DNA of 46,228 nt, from the NCBI RefSeq assembly GCF_013299185.1, contig NZ_JAAFKG010000061.1, positions 1-46,228 on the forward strand, read 5' to 3'. The stretch is from Microcoleus sp. bin48.metabat.b7b8b9.023 (GTDB lineage: Bacteria > Cyanobacteriota > Cyanobacteriia > Cyanobacteriales > Microcoleaceae). A model generated the notes under the pieces. That model did no database searches. It saw only the letters and a program-made list of their open reading frames with translations, and was not told the DNA's origin. Shown here one piece after another: positions 1-8,822 of this stretch (position 1 is its first letter; each line of letters opens with the position of its first letter). Made by a program: the position numbers and the translations under genes.

Positions 1-485
1 TCAACAAGTACCGATGCAAAATACGAACCATCTCGGTTTTGGGATACCGTTACAGTTTTGATCGTGCCATCATACTGGCGATGAATCTTGGCTTTGACTT
101 CACCAATAATCGGAAATTTTATAGTGTCCTCCAGAATTTTCACATTCTGGGGATAGGTGACAGATTGCCTGTTGTGCTTGGATTTGAAGCTAGGAAACCC
201 ACCACGTTTCTCAAAGAAGTTTTTGTAAGCAGTTGATAGATTCAGTGCTACTACTTGCAAGCTTTGTGAGTATGCCCCATCTTTCAACCAAGGGTATTCC
301 TTCTTGAGCGCTGGTAGCATACCTTGGATAGCCAATCTGCTCAATCCCTTACCAGTTTCCTTGTAGGTTACTTGGCTCTTATTCAAACTATAGTTCCAAA
401 ACCATCGACAACAACCAAAAGCACCAGCAAAATACTGTTGCTGGTGGGCGCTTGGATAGATTCGGAACTTGTAAGCTTTCAGCAT
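1..485 (-). CDS. tnpB: TnpB (IS200/IS605-type), 3' end beyond the window
   Basis: Reading the minus strand from the ATG at 485 gives an open frame of 161 codons running off the left edge. It opens MLKAYKFRIYPSAHQQQYFA and contains LKKEYPWLKD, an LNLSTAYKNFFEKRGGFPSF segment and KSKHNRQSVTYPQNVKI. These are typical of the N-terminal and wedge part of TnpB/OrfB, the RNA-guided nuclease carried by IS200/IS605 and IS607 elements and the family from which Cas12 is thought to derive. The RuvC-like catalytic domain and the guide (omega) RNA end lie outside the window, so completeness cannot be judged. No tnpA transposase is seen upstream, which fits a tnpB-only element. A promoter-like pair precedes it. 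Confidence 0.93.
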   Translation of the reverse strand, partial: MLKAYKFRIYPSAHQQQYFAGAFGCCRWFWNYSLNKSQVTYKETGKGLSRLAIQGMLPALKKEYPWLKDGAYSQSLQVVALNLSTAYKNFFEKRGGFPSFKSKHNRQSVTYPQNVKILEDTIKFPIIGEVKAKIHRQYDGTIKTVTVSQNRDGSYFASVLV

Positions 486-513
486 TTATCGGCTATCGGT
501 GTTTCTGATAAAA

Positions 514-542
514 GATTAACACAAGGATTTTGCGGTTGTCAA
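514..542 (-). promoter_or_regulatory. Candidate promoter of the left tnpB
   Basis: On the minus strand TTGACA (542-537) is followed after 17 bases by TTAATC (519-514), 29 bases before the tnpB ATG. The match to a sigma-70 -35 box is exact and the -10 is moderate. Confidence 0.5.
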
Positions 543-734
543 TAAGTTGGCTTGTTTTCTCATCCAGCCTCAAACCTCAAACGCTGCGCGTTATGCGACT
601 CGGCTGTAATCGTCAACTCGCTCGCCTTCGATCCCGACGCTCACGGATTGTACAGGTAGAGCGCGGGACTTCCCGGGTGTATGGTTAAATTGTAAAAAGT
701 CCAGCATCACTATTTTGTCCGGAGGAGCTCAGTT

Positions 735-2066
735 GTGGAAATCATAGGAGCAATCGTAGGTTTTTTGGCGGGGATAGCAGTTGCTTACTGGTTAGTGGAA
801 AAGCGGTTGCACAAGCAAAAGCAAGAACACTTGCTGCAAACTCGCAGAATAGCTCAGGATATAGAACTAGCTCAGATATCTCGAATGCAACAAACTACCG
901 AATCTCCACACCAAGAAGGAGAAGATCGGTTGAGAAAGGCTACTGTTGAACACGAAAATTTACTCAGACAAGTTACAGCTCAATACGAAAATCAGATTCA
1001 ACAAGTTGCGACTCAATACGAAAATCGACTCCAACAAGTTTTAGCAGAACGCGATCGGCTCCAACAAGTTGGAGGCTCCCACGAGCAGCAGATCCGACAA
1101 GTCACCCAGGAATTAGAAGCCGCTTACAATGCTAAGCTTCAGGAAAACATACAATCTTTGCAAGCCGAACACGAACGTCATATACTCACACTTTCTGACG
1201 AATTGCATGACAGTTATCAAGCTCAGATGGATGAACATTTTCAAAACCTGCAAAAACAACACGAAATTCAATTGAGACAAGCTGCCTCGCAATATGGGAA
1301 CAGCGAATTTGACATACAATCAACGACGGGGGCTTTGCAACAGCAATACGAGAGTCAGTTGCAAGCCGCTCAGGAGCAGTTTCAAGCTCGCGAAGCTCAG
1401 ATGCTAGCTACTATCAGGTCTTTGCAAGAGCAATACGAGAGTAATGTACAACAACAAGAAATCCCGGAGCAACAGTTCAGTCAGTTAAATCCAACAGAAT
1501 TTACATCGGATTTACCACAACAGGAAGTTTGGCAAGAAGACCCATATAATCAATTCAATCAACCAGAGTTCAATCAACCAGAGTTCAATCAACCAGAAGT
1601 TGAACAAGAGTTAAATTACACAGGATTTTCCGAACCACAATCAATTGATTTAGAACAACTCGAAATCAGACAAACGCTTGAATCTCCCAGACAAACACCA
1701 AACTACTCATCGGTGGCGCAGTTGATGGGATGCGTTCAAAGTCAGGACACAGAAACTCGCAAATTTGCAGCGTCTGCTTTAGGTAAAATGGGTGCGGCTA
1801 ATGCTTTGAGAACCGACGGTCAGCGAGCCATAGAAACCTTGGGTAAATTAGCTCAAGATTTCAACCCGGAAGTGCGCGAAGCTGCTGTAGAAGCACTAGC
1901 AATGATTAAGTCTGAAAAAGTGATTCCGCTCTTGCAAAGAGCTTTGCGAGATACAGATAGCGGTGTGGCAAAATCGGCAAGTGCGGCGCTCAATAAGTTT
2001 AAGTTTTACCCGCGCACTCCGGCGGTGAAACCGAAACTGATGGATATCAAGAAACCAAAGCGTTAA
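735..2066 (+). CDS. Membrane-anchored coiled-coil protein with C-terminal HEAT repeats
   Basis: The GTG start at 735 is set by GGAGGAG at 721-727. The 443-residue protein opens with one hydrophobic helix (about residues 4-21, IIGAIVGFLAGIAVAYWLV). A long Gln/Glu-rich coiled coil follows to about residue 250, built of repeats such as QYENQIQQVATQYENRLQQV. A low-complexity stretch (about 273-290) holds three FNQPE units encoded by a 15-bp tandem repeat. The C-terminal 100 residues (about 325-425) look like HEAT/PBS-lyase-type repeats, for example ETRKFAASALGKMGAANAL and NPEVREAAVEALAMI. HEAT repeats usually bind proteins, so an inner-membrane-tethered scaffold is plausible. No catalytic motif is seen and the specific role is unknown. 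Confidence 0.85.
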   Translation: MEIIGAIVGFLAGIAVAYWLVEKRLHKQKQEHLLQTRRIAQDIELAQISRMQQTTESPHQEGEDRLRKATVEHENLLRQVTAQYENQIQQVATQYENRLQQVLAERDRLQQVGGSHEQQIRQVTQELEAAYNAKLQENIQSLQAEHERHILTLSDELHDSYQAQMDEHFQNLQKQHEIQLRQAASQYGNSEFDIQSTTGALQQQYESQLQAAQEQFQAREAQMLATIRSLQEQYESNVQQQEIPEQQFSQLNPTEFTSDLPQQEVWQEDPYNQFNQPEFNQPEFNQPEVEQELNYTGFSEPQSIDLEQLEIRQTLESPRQTPNYSSVAQLMGCVQSQDTETRKFAASALGKMGAANALRTDGQRAIETLGKLAQDFNPEVREAAVEALAMIKSEKVIPLLQRALRDTDSGVAKSASAALNKFKFYPRTPAVKPKLMDIKKPKR

Positions 2067-2114
2067 GCAGTTACGAGCCTAAATATAGCAATTTTCAATT
2101 GCCTAAAACAAATT

Positions 2115-2184
2115 AGGTACGTAGTTGCGCTTCAGCGCTCTTCATAAATATCAGGAAAGAGCGCTGAAGCGCAACTACGTACCT
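2115..2184. repeat. 28-bp perfect inverted repeat (GGTACGTAGTTGCGC family)
   Basis: AGGTACGTAGTTGCGC...CTCTT at 2115-2142 is exactly complementary to 2157-2184, with a 14-base loop. It lies between the convergent genes ending at 2066 and 2259 and could act as a bidirectional terminator. Related copies occur at 27280-27565 and, more diverged, near 40825-40857, so it is a dispersed mobile-type repeat. Confidence 0.9.
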
Positions 2185-2258
2185 TTGTACCTTTATCGTC
2201 AACTGTCAACGAAGAGGGCGGGCCCGCACCATCCACCGCCCCTACAACTATCAACTAT

Positions 2259-3956
2259 TTAAAATCGCTGTTTTGTACCGAGTACAAATTTGATGTCCCC
2301 GTCATCGCTGACACCCATATCCAAGCGAATTAATCCCAAGGACGATCGCACTCTGACACCCAAACCAACACCAGCCCCAGTCCCCGGTTTATCCCTGACT
2401 ACCGCCGGTTTTCCCAACACGCTGTCACCCGTTCCCAAATCCGACGCAAAATCAACAAATATCACGCCACCCACATCCCTACCAACCGGAAACCGATACT
2501 CGCCGGAAGCCAAAAAATAACTCCGCCCGCTGCCAATTTCCCCGCCGTCGTAACCCCGCACAGAATTGCGGCCACCCAGGCGAAACGCTTCCGTCGGTGG
2601 CAAATCTCCAATTACCGTCCCCCCTTGCACGTTAAAAGCCAACATTTCTGGCAAAGCTTCCGACTCGCTGATGCCCAGCAAAGTTACTGGTACATATTGT
2701 ATATAATTGGCTAGCAGTCGGTTGCTCGCAATGTTGCCGCGTCCCAGAGGTATCGACTGTTCTGTACTGAGGCTGAGAATTGAGCCGCTGGTTGGGTTGA
2801 ATGGATTGTTTCGCCGATCGAGCGTAGCGCCAAAAGAAACAGTATACAATTCGTCAACACCCGCACCGCTGAATGTGAGAGGATTGCCGAGTACGTCCCG
2901 GCGAGCAAGATTTAAATTGCGATCGCGCGTGCTGATATTGGTATAATTCAGTCCCAAAGTTCCCCGCCAATCGCCCAAAGGTCGCGTAACAGCGAGATTT
3001 CCGCCCATCCGAATTTCTCGAACTCGATCGCCGTTGGGCAAATTAATATCTTTGTTGAAAATTTCCGAAATTCTGCGATCGCCAAAAGCTCTCACACTGT
3101 ATCCCAAACGGTCATCGGCGGCAACGTAAGGACTGACAAACTGCACGTCGTACTCGATACCTCGGAGACTGGGCTGAATTTCCACCGACAACCGCTGCCC
3201 GTTTGTCCCGAAAGTGCGATCGACATAGGAAAGAGGAACAGCCACACCAACATCATCACTCAAAGTGACACTCGCCCCAACAGAACGAGCCGATCGCTCT
3301 TGGACATTGTAAATTACATTAATATCCGTCCCAACTTCTTCAGTAGAAACCGTCACCTTGTCAAACAATCCCAACTGCTGCAACTGCTGCAAATCCGATC
3401 GCACAACTTGCTGGCTGTAATTATCCCCCGCCTTAAGTTTGAGCTCGCCTCGGATAAAATCTTCCGAAGTTCTCCCCTTAATCGGATTTCCTTTTTTATC
3501 AACAGCTTCGCCTCGGGAATTAACAAAGCGAATTTTCACCTCTGCAACGTAAATGCCCTCAACATTTCTCCCTTGACTGATTGGTAGAGTACCGCCTAGC
3601 TGTTGCGCGTTGCCGTTGACTGCTTCCGGGATTTCGACTTTGGTGGCGATCGTCCCCGCAGTTGCTAACAGAGATGTAAAATCTTTATGGCGATCGGACT
3701 TGAGTGAGGGCGATCGAACTTCTGGAGCAACAGCAATCTCATCAGATGTTGGCAAATCCGGTACAGTTGCACTCACCTCATCCTCCTCCCTCTGCGCCCT
3801 TGTGGAATAGGCGTCTCGCCTGTCAACCTCTGCGGTTCCTTCTCTAACCTCCATCTCACCCTGCGCGACAGTCAGATCGATCGCCCGCGCCGCCAATTCC
3901 CCACCAGCCACCGCCGCCAAACTCAAAAATGCAATAATCCGAATTCGCATAAACAT
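2259..3956 (-). CDS. BamA/Omp85-family outer membrane protein
   Basis: The 565-residue protein has a hydrophobic N-terminal signal (IIAFLSLAAVAGGELAARA). A charged, poorly conserved linker leads to one clear POTRA-like domain (about residues 133-219, from VAEVKIRFV to VIYNVQER, including VVRSDLQQLQQLGLFDKVTV). A C-terminal beta-barrel fills the rest, with the lid motif VRGYDGGEIG near residue 465 and a terminal phenylalanine (KQRF) as in outer-membrane beta-signals. Family members insert or translocate beta-barrel proteins. Cyanobacterial Omp85 proteins normally have three POTRA domains, so this shorter form is probably an accessory paralogue (TamA- or TPS-like) rather than the main BamA. In-frame ATG codons at 3956 and 3950 are both possible starts. 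It is convergent with the HEAT gene. Confidence 0.9.
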   Translation of the reverse strand: MFMRIRIIAFLSLAAVAGGELAARAIDLTVAQGEMEVREGTAEVDRRDAYSTRAQREEDEVSATVPDLPTSDEIAVAPEVRSPSLKSDRHKDFTSLLATAGTIATKVEIPEAVNGNAQQLGGTLPISQGRNVEGIYVAEVKIRFVNSRGEAVDKKGNPIKGRTSEDFIRGELKLKAGDNYSQQVVRSDLQQLQQLGLFDKVTVSTEEVGTDINVIYNVQERSARSVGASVTLSDDVGVAVPLSYVDRTFGTNGQRLSVEIQPSLRGIEYDVQFVSPYVAADDRLGYSVRAFGDRRISEIFNKDINLPNGDRVREIRMGGNLAVTRPLGDWRGTLGLNYTNISTRDRNLNLARRDVLGNPLTFSGAGVDELYTVSFGATLDRRNNPFNPTSGSILSLSTEQSIPLGRGNIASNRLLANYIQYVPVTLLGISESEALPEMLAFNVQGGTVIGDLPPTEAFRLGGRNSVRGYDGGEIGSGRSYFLASGEYRFPVGRDVGGVIFVDFASDLGTGDSVLGKPAVVRDKPGTGAGVGLGVRVRSSLGLIRLDMGVSDDGDIKFVLGTKQRF

Positions 3957-4140
3957 AAAACTAAAGAATACTCAACGCATATTACTCAAATTCGGTCGTG
4001 ATGCCTAATACCCCATCTGGAAATAATACCCCTCTATTCTTCAGTCGGCGGAGGCCGACTTCGCTTGTGCAGTCGCGGTTTCAACCGCCGACTCCTCTCG
4101 ACGAGAAGTTTCAACCCAGATTTAGTAACATTAGCCAACA

Positions 4141-4174
4141 AGAAACCCGGTATTTTTGAAGATACCGGGTTTCT
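4141..4174. repeat. Hairpin repeat (AGAAACCCGGTAT family), possible terminator
   Basis: AGAAACCCGGTAT (4141-4153) pairs exactly with 4162-4174 across an 8-base loop, in the gap 3957-4240 that otherwise holds only another G+C-rich repeat (about 4035-4100, CGGCGGAGGCCGACTTC). It is downstream of the minus-strand gene at 4241-4441. Larger relatives of this ACCCGG repeat occur at 15303-15411 and 33993-34096. Confidence 0.7.
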
Positions 4175-4240
4175 GAGATGATTAAACTTGGGGAAAGATC
4201 GATCGCGGGCGATCGTACAATTGGGAAACCAAAAAATTAT

Positions 4241-4441
4241 TTAAAGAGATTGCCGAGAAACACGCTTCTCAAAATGAGCCTGAGTCTGCTGCAACAGTTG
4301 TTCGCGACTGTCCTTAGCAGTGGTAATGGTAGGGAGCAAGTTTCGAGCTTGTAAAGTCATGTGAAGTTGTAAGTGTGCTACGTACTCACTGACATCTTCG
4401 CGCAGGGAGCAAGCCGGGTAACGTTTTAAAGTAGAGTTCAA
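4241..4441 (-). CDS. Small protein of unknown function
   Basis: The 66-codon frame starts with TTG at 4441, with AGGAG six bases upstream on the minus strand. The product is soluble and helical-looking (EDVSEYVAHLQLHMTLQARNL, then a Lys/Arg/Gln-rich tail). No domain is recognised. The good ribosome binding site and the lack of a competing frame argue that it is a real gene, although the start codon is not ATG. Confidence 0.55.
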   Translation of the reverse strand: MNSTLKRYPACSLREDVSEYVAHLQLHMTLQARNLLPTITTAKDSREQLLQQTQAHFEKRVSRQSL

Positions 4442-4671
4442 AGTTTTCTCCTGCTTCGAGTTTGCAGTATTTTTGAAATAATAATAGAGACTATCACGCT
4501 CTATTTCTAATTCTGTACTCTGTAATGAAGTTTAACCTATGGACTGCTGTTTTGTTACAATTGTTTACGAGTATTGCTTTAAAGAAGTAAATCCACCTCA
4601 TTAAAAGTAAAATGTCGATCGCCAAAAAGCTTACTGTGTATATATTCTTCCTTCTCCGTCAATAACAAAAG

Positions 4672-4729
4672 CCCTCTTCCCTCTTCCCTCTCCCCTCTTC
4701 CCTCTTCCCTCTTCCCTCTTCCCTCTTCC
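4672..4729. repeat. CCCTCTT heptamer microsatellite
   Basis: About eight imperfect tandem copies of CCCTCTT lie just before the alpha/beta hydrolase gene. The remaining gap 4442-4671 shows nothing beyond A+T-rich DNA that may carry promoters for the divergent neighbours. Confidence 0.85.
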
Positions 4730-4755
4730 ATCAAATTGTCAGGAGTCGATCGCCC

Positions 4756-5586
4756 ATGCAGTCTCAAGCAGCAGTAGCACACAAGCACACATTAACTACA
4801 TTTGTCAATAACCACAGCCAAACAGCCACCTACCTCGACATTGGCACTGGCCCATGCTTATTGCTGCTGCACGGTTTTTTCGGAGAAAAAACTTGCTGGC
4901 TACCCTTAATTGAATTATTGCAATCTCAATTTCGGTGCATCAGTTTAGATATGTTAGGTTTTGGAGAATCCAGCAAACCACAAATCCAATACGACGTAGC
5001 TGTAGAAGTTGCTTTTGTGCGGCAAGTTTTACAACAACTAAACATCGAACCATGCGGCATCATCGGGCATTCTTTTGGCGGCTGGGTAGCATCTGCATAC
5101 GCCCTAAAATATCCCAAATCTGTCAGCAGTTTAGTGTTAGCAGCACCTGCGGGAATCCGGGACGACAGTTTTTGCGGTCAGTACGATGCTTTGCGACCCT
5201 TGCTGTGGCAAACGCCCGCCGTTGATTGGGCCTTGCAGCTAGCAAAACCTTTTGCTAGATTAGCGGGGAAAAGTGAGAAATTGCAAGAAATTTCCGGGTG
5301 GCGCAGGGAGCTAATGTATCAACCAGTAGCAAGGTCATTTTTAATGAGCCGGATGCGGCCAGAAGACGCCGTTGACACAGTAGAAAAAGAAATTCACAAA
5401 TTGCAAATTCCTACCTTAGTCATAGCAGCAGATAGAGACGAAACAATTCCTCTATGGCACTGTCAAACCTACGCCAACGAGATACCGAGAGCTGAGTTAG
5501 CAATTATCCCTAATGCGACTCACGGGTTGCCGCAAACTCAAGCTCAAATCATGGCAAAGTTGATCGGTAAATTTTTGGATAATTAA
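4756..5586 (+). CDS. Alpha/beta-fold hydrolase
   Basis: The 276-residue protein carries the standard features of the family. The oxyanion-hole motif is HGFFGEKTCW, the nucleophile elbow is GHSFGGW with serine near residue 105, the acid is in AADRDETIP (about 226), and the catalytic histidine is in NATHGLP (about 258). The cap region (about 130-200) is short and helical. The start ATG has AGGAG at 4741-4745. Such proteins hydrolyse esters, amides or other small substrates; the substrate cannot be told from the sequence. No signal peptide is seen, so it is probably cytoplasmic. It is not clearly in an operon. Confidence 0.9.
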   Translation: MQSQAAVAHKHTLTTFVNNHSQTATYLDIGTGPCLLLLHGFFGEKTCWLPLIELLQSQFRCISLDMLGFGESSKPQIQYDVAVEVAFVRQVLQQLNIEPCGIIGHSFGGWVASAYALKYPKSVSSLVLAAPAGIRDDSFCGQYDALRPLLWQTPAVDWALQLAKPFARLAGKSEKLQEISGWRRELMYQPVARSFLMSRMRPEDAVDTVEKEIHKLQIPTLVIAADRDETIPLWHCQTYANEIPRAELAIIPNATHGLPQTQAQIMAKLIGKFLDN

Positions 5587-5751
5587 GAAAACCTTTACAA
5601 TAAGCAAAATGCTAAAAGATATGATAGGGCACCTTCGAGGGTTAGGACGCTCTGAATAGCTTTTTCCCAATGCAGTTGATTGCTTATTCTTGTTATTTTT
5701 CCTTATTTTTCCTTCTTTATTTTGCTACAAGCAACCAATAAAAAATAATTG

Positions 5752-5774
5752 TATTAAAGTATACTACTTTAATA
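5752..5774. promoter_or_regulatory. Perfect 10-bp palindrome upstream of the PilJ-type kinase
   Basis: TATTAAAGTA (5752-5761) and TACTTTAATA (5765-5774) are exact reverse complements separated by three bases, about 105 bases before the probable ATG at 5881. The size and symmetry suit a dimeric-regulator operator; no regulator is identified. The rest of the gap 5587-5880 is A+T-rich with no gene seen. Confidence 0.45.
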
Positions 5775-5880
5775 GTAAAAAGAGCATATATTGCTTAGTG
5801 TATTGTACATTTTTTTTATGGTTATACAATCTTGTGTCAGCACGAACTACAAACATTTAGTTGATTCTGGAGTATTACGA

Positions 5881-7299
5881 ATGGCGGCACTGAGAAACTA
5901 CTTTAATCTGGAAGAAATTACGACAGCCAGAAAAGTTAGTGCAGCGGTAATTAACATCAGCGGCCGCCAGCGAATGCTTTCCCAGCGATCGGCATTTTTT
6001 TGCATGAGGTTAGTTAGCTCTGGGAATGCGGCAGAAAGAGCCAAACTGCGCGGGAATTTGTTAGAGGCGATCGAGCTTATGGAAAAATCTCACCACGATT
6101 TAATTCATACTGACAGCAGCATCAACTTGGCGAGTCCCCCTTCACCCACCGTCAAAGCGATGTATTTTGAGGCGCCGCTGTATCTAGACAAGCAACTGCG
6201 CGAATATATCGATCGCATAAAAGCATTAGTGCAAGTTCCCGACACCGAACTCAGGCAGGAGAATCCCCATCTACAGTACATTATCGAAGCTGCCGGTGGC
6301 GAATTGTTAACAGCTTTCGATGCCGTCGTGAGTCAGTACCAGCAAGAAAGCGAAATCGAACAATTTGAAATCGACCTCAAACAGGTTGAACTCTATCAAG
6401 AAAGCTGTGCAGCCACCTCCAAAGCCGAAGCTCAAGCAGCCCAAATCGATCGCGCACTTCGCGAACTCAAGCAAACTCAAGCTCAACTCCTCCACAGCGA
6501 AAAAATGTCTTCCCTGGGAGCCCTAATGGCAAGTATCGTCCACGAAATTAATAACCCAGTTAGTTTTATTTACGGCAACTTGAGCCATGCCGAAATTTAT
6601 ACCCAAGATTTACTGAACCTGCTGCGTCTATATCAAGAACACTATCCCAACCCCTGTTCCGAAATAAAAAATCAAATCCAAGACATCGATCTCGAATTTC
6701 TAGTTGAAGACTTACCTAAAGTTATGTCTTCCATGCACATGGGTTCCGATCGCATTCGCGAAATAGTCAAATCCATGGGCAGCTTTTCGCGAACAGATAA
6801 CACTAACATGAACCTGTGCGATTTGCACGACAGTATTGACAGCACCATCCTAATTTTGCGTAACCGTCTCAATGCTAAAAAAGACCGTCGCGAGATTCAA
6901 ATAGTTAAAAATTATGAAAAATTGCCTGGTGTAGAGTGTTATGCCGGACAACTAAATCAAGTATTTATGAATCTAATTAGTAACGCGATCGATGCTTTGG
7001 ACGAGGCAGCAAAAAATCGGCCCGATCCAGCCCTAAAAATTTCGATACGCACAGAACTCGCTGGGCTAGATCGCGTCAGAGTCAGGATTTCTGACACGGG
7101 ATCGGGAATGACAGCAGAGGTAAAAAAACGAATGTTCGAGCAGTTTTTTACCACCAAGGCGATCGGTAAAGGTACTGGTTTAGGATTATCTATTGTCTAC
7201 AAAATCCTAGTAGAAAATCACCGAGGAACGCTCAGGTGCGAGTCCGAACCGGGGAAGGGAACCGAGTTTATCATTGAACTGCCAGTACAACAAACTTAA
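5881..7299 (+). CDS. Soluble sensor histidine kinase with PilJ-like N-terminal domain
   Basis: I place the start at ATG 5881, which has GGAG eight bases upstream; the frame is open to a TTG at 5791, but that start has no good site. The 472-residue product begins with a PilJ/NarX-type sensor segment (SGRQRMLSQRS near residue 26, usually in periplasmic nitrate or ligand sensors) and a coiled coil (about 150-210). The kinase core follows: H-box MASIVHEINNP (His near 222), N-box NLISNAIDALDEA, G1 DTGSGM, F-box FEQFFTTK and G2 GKGTGLGLSIVYKI. No transmembrane helix flanks the PilJ domain, so it appears cytoplasmic. No response regulator gene is adjacent. It is convergent with the partner-switching operon. 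Confidence 0.88.
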   Translation: MAALRNYFNLEEITTARKVSAAVINISGRQRMLSQRSAFFCMRLVSSGNAAERAKLRGNLLEAIELMEKSHHDLIHTDSSINLASPPSPTVKAMYFEAPLYLDKQLREYIDRIKALVQVPDTELRQENPHLQYIIEAAGGELLTAFDAVVSQYQQESEIEQFEIDLKQVELYQESCAATSKAEAQAAQIDRALRELKQTQAQLLHSEKMSSLGALMASIVHEINNPVSFIYGNLSHAEIYTQDLLNLLRLYQEHYPNPCSEIKNQIQDIDLEFLVEDLPKVMSSMHMGSDRIREIVKSMGSFSRTDNTNMNLCDLHDSIDSTILILRNRLNAKKDRREIQIVKNYEKLPGVECYAGQLNQVFMNLISNAIDALDEAAKNRPDPALKISIRTELAGLDRVRVRISDTGSGMTAEVKKRMFEQFFTTKAIGKGTGLGLSIVYKILVENHRGTLRCESEPGKGTEFIIELPVQQT

Positions 7300-7380
7300 A
7301 CAGTTGATAAGCATCCAAATTTATGATAAATTGTGGCACGGGCGTCCCGCTTGTATAAATAATTGTGCTTAAAAATTACC

Positions 7381-7500
7381 AGAAAGAATTGGTTGAAAGC
7401 CTGCACCCCGGGAGAAATTAAAATCAGACTATTCATTACCCGAAATAATTGGTTGAAAGCCCCAATCCCGGGAGAAATTAAAATCAGACTATTCATTACT
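7381..7500. repeat. Two tandem 60-bp units
   Basis: Two near-identical 60-base units (7381-7440 and 7441-7500) share AATTGGTTGAAAGCC and ATTCATTAC. A reverse-complement relative is present at about 21270-21350, showing that this intergenic repeat is dispersed. Confidence 0.9.
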
Positions 7501-7518
7501 CCAATCCTCTTCCTTCTT

Positions 7519-7627
7519 TTGTCAACTGTCAACTGTCAACTGTCAACTGTCAACCGTCAACTGTTAACTGTTAACTGTTAACTGTTAACTGTCAACTGTC
7601 AACTGTCAACTGTCAACTGTCAACTGA
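7519..7627. repeat. CAACTGT heptamer array (STRR type)
   Basis: About fifteen tandem heptamers of CAACTGT, with some TTAACTG variants, lie between the convergent genes ending at 7299 and 7636. Short tandem heptamers of this kind are a known feature of filamentous cyanobacterial genomes. The same heptamer recurs at 17800-17820, 21213-21248 and 21738-21786. Confidence 0.95.
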
Positions 7628-7635
7628 AACATCAC

Positions 7636-7989
7636 CTACTCCAATTGTAACTTCAAAGTTGGCAATAGCTTTTCTAGATTCTTGAGAGATTTCTGTTGCC
7701 AAGGAACATCTTGTGAACCCACTACCAAAAGTTGAATCGTTTTCTTTTTCCGTACACTAATCACAAACTTAGACAGCATATTAATACCAGAACTATTAAC
7801 AAAATCCAATTTTGTTAGGTTCAAGGTAATAGTAGGCGGTTCAGGATTAGCTACCTCATCTAATAGATCGACGATTGGCTTATAATCTGGCGCTCCATCT
7901 AAGCTGAGTTCGCCTTGGAAACAGACTGTCACCGATTTTGGATCGTATTGAATACAGTAGTCTTGACCTTTGATTTCGTGAATATCCAT
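7636..7989 (-). CDS. STAS-like anti-sigma-factor antagonist-type regulator (slr1659-like)
   Basis: The 117-residue protein has the layout of a STAS domain. A first strand pair (SVTVCFQGELSLDG) is followed by the phosphoacceptor loop LDFVNSSGINMLSKFV. In partner-switching systems a Ser/Thr at this loop is phosphorylated by a GHKL kinase and dephosphorylated by a PP2C phosphatase. It is the last gene of the minus-strand cluster, after a GHKL-like ATPase, a cyclase and a PP2C-bearing kinase. From memory it resembles Synechocystis slr1659-type proteins, which pair with slr1658-type ATPases. AGGA lies upstream of the ATG. The output partner is not in the window. Confidence 0.82.
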   Translation of the reverse strand: MDIHEIKGQDYCIQYDPKSVTVCFQGELSLDGAPDYKPIVDLLDEVANPEPPTITLNLTKLDFVNSSGINMLSKFVISVRKKKTIQLLVVGSQDVPWQQKSLKNLEKLLPTLKLQLE

Positions 7990-8179
7990 TGTTTTGTCGT
8001 TTCCTGAGTGAATTATTGTCGGACAAAAGAGCCAGTCGATTTTCCATTTTTCGATTTGAGATTGACTCCACAGATCAATTGAGGAGGTTCAACTTCGGTC
8101 TAAAATTTGGGGTTAACCACTGAGCAGTGTCGGGGGCTTGTATCCATTTGTGAATTCGTCAATCTTGAAAAAAATGAAA

Positions 8180-8791
8180 CTAAACGCTAATTTGAACGAT
8201 TGTCGTAATAGCTAGCATATTGGAACCATCAGACATCCTCTCAAATTTCCAACCAATCTTAGCTGAATAGTCATTAATCATCGTCAGCAATCCCAGTCCC
8301 GATGTTTCACTTTCAGATTCAGCATTCTTTTCAAGCTGCTGTAAATATAGTTCATCAGAGTCGGAATTAAACAGTTCTGCAATGAATTCCTGCAATTTAT
8401 TCGCCGCTGGTTGCTGCACGTAGTTAGTGGCAAAAATTACGGCAGTCACATCAGATTCTCCTATAAAGTGTATCCCAAACCTTACCTTATGATTGCAATT
8501 ATCATCAGTAAACTTGATGGCATTTTCTAATAGTTCATTGGCAATGTAGCTCACAGCTCCCTTACTTTGTTTAATCCGTTTCTCGCTGCTAGCATCCTGC
8601 TCGTCCACCGGGAGAAAGCTGGACAAATAATCGGCAACAAAATGAGCCGATACCCTATTGTTGCGCCAGCGCTGCTTGATCGGGCGAGAACTTGGCGTAA
8701 ATGTAAGTTCTAGGGAGTCGTGTTCCGGTGGAAACTGGTCGATGAATTCTCCAAAGACTTGAATCATAGTTTGTAAACTTCCAAATGTCAT
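8180..8791 (-). CDS. GHKL-ATPase-like regulator (slr1658-like), partner of the STAS protein
   Basis: The start at ATG 8791 is fixed by AGGAGG ten bases upstream; an upstream ATG at 8851 would overlap the cyclase and lacks a comparable site. The 203-residue protein has an N-terminal helical part (MTFGSLQTMIQVFGEFIDQF) and a GHKL-like C-terminal half. That half has the N-box ANELLENAIKFTDD and a glycine loop ETSGLGLLTMINDY. A classical DxGxG motif is not obvious, so catalysis may be altered or lost. By family knowledge it should bind or phosphorylate the STAS protein encoded 190 bases downstream. It lies 31 bases after the cyclase stop, consistent with one transcript. Confidence 0.78.
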   Translation of the reverse strand: MTFGSLQTMIQVFGEFIDQFPPEHDSLELTFTPSSRPIKQRWRNNRVSAHFVADYLSSFLPVDEQDASSEKRIKQSKGAVSYIANELLENAIKFTDDNCNHKVRFGIHFIGESDVTAVIFATNYVQQPAANKLQEFIAELFNSDSDELYLQQLEKNAESESETSGLGLLTMINDYSAKIGWKFERMSDGSNMLAITTIVQISV

Positions 8792-8822
8792 TATTTTTCT
8801 GCCTCCTGTTAATATGTCAATG

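Noticed and set aside
7519..7627. Possible CRISPR array
   Set aside because: The repeat unit is only 7 bases with no spacers; it is a simple heptamer tract.
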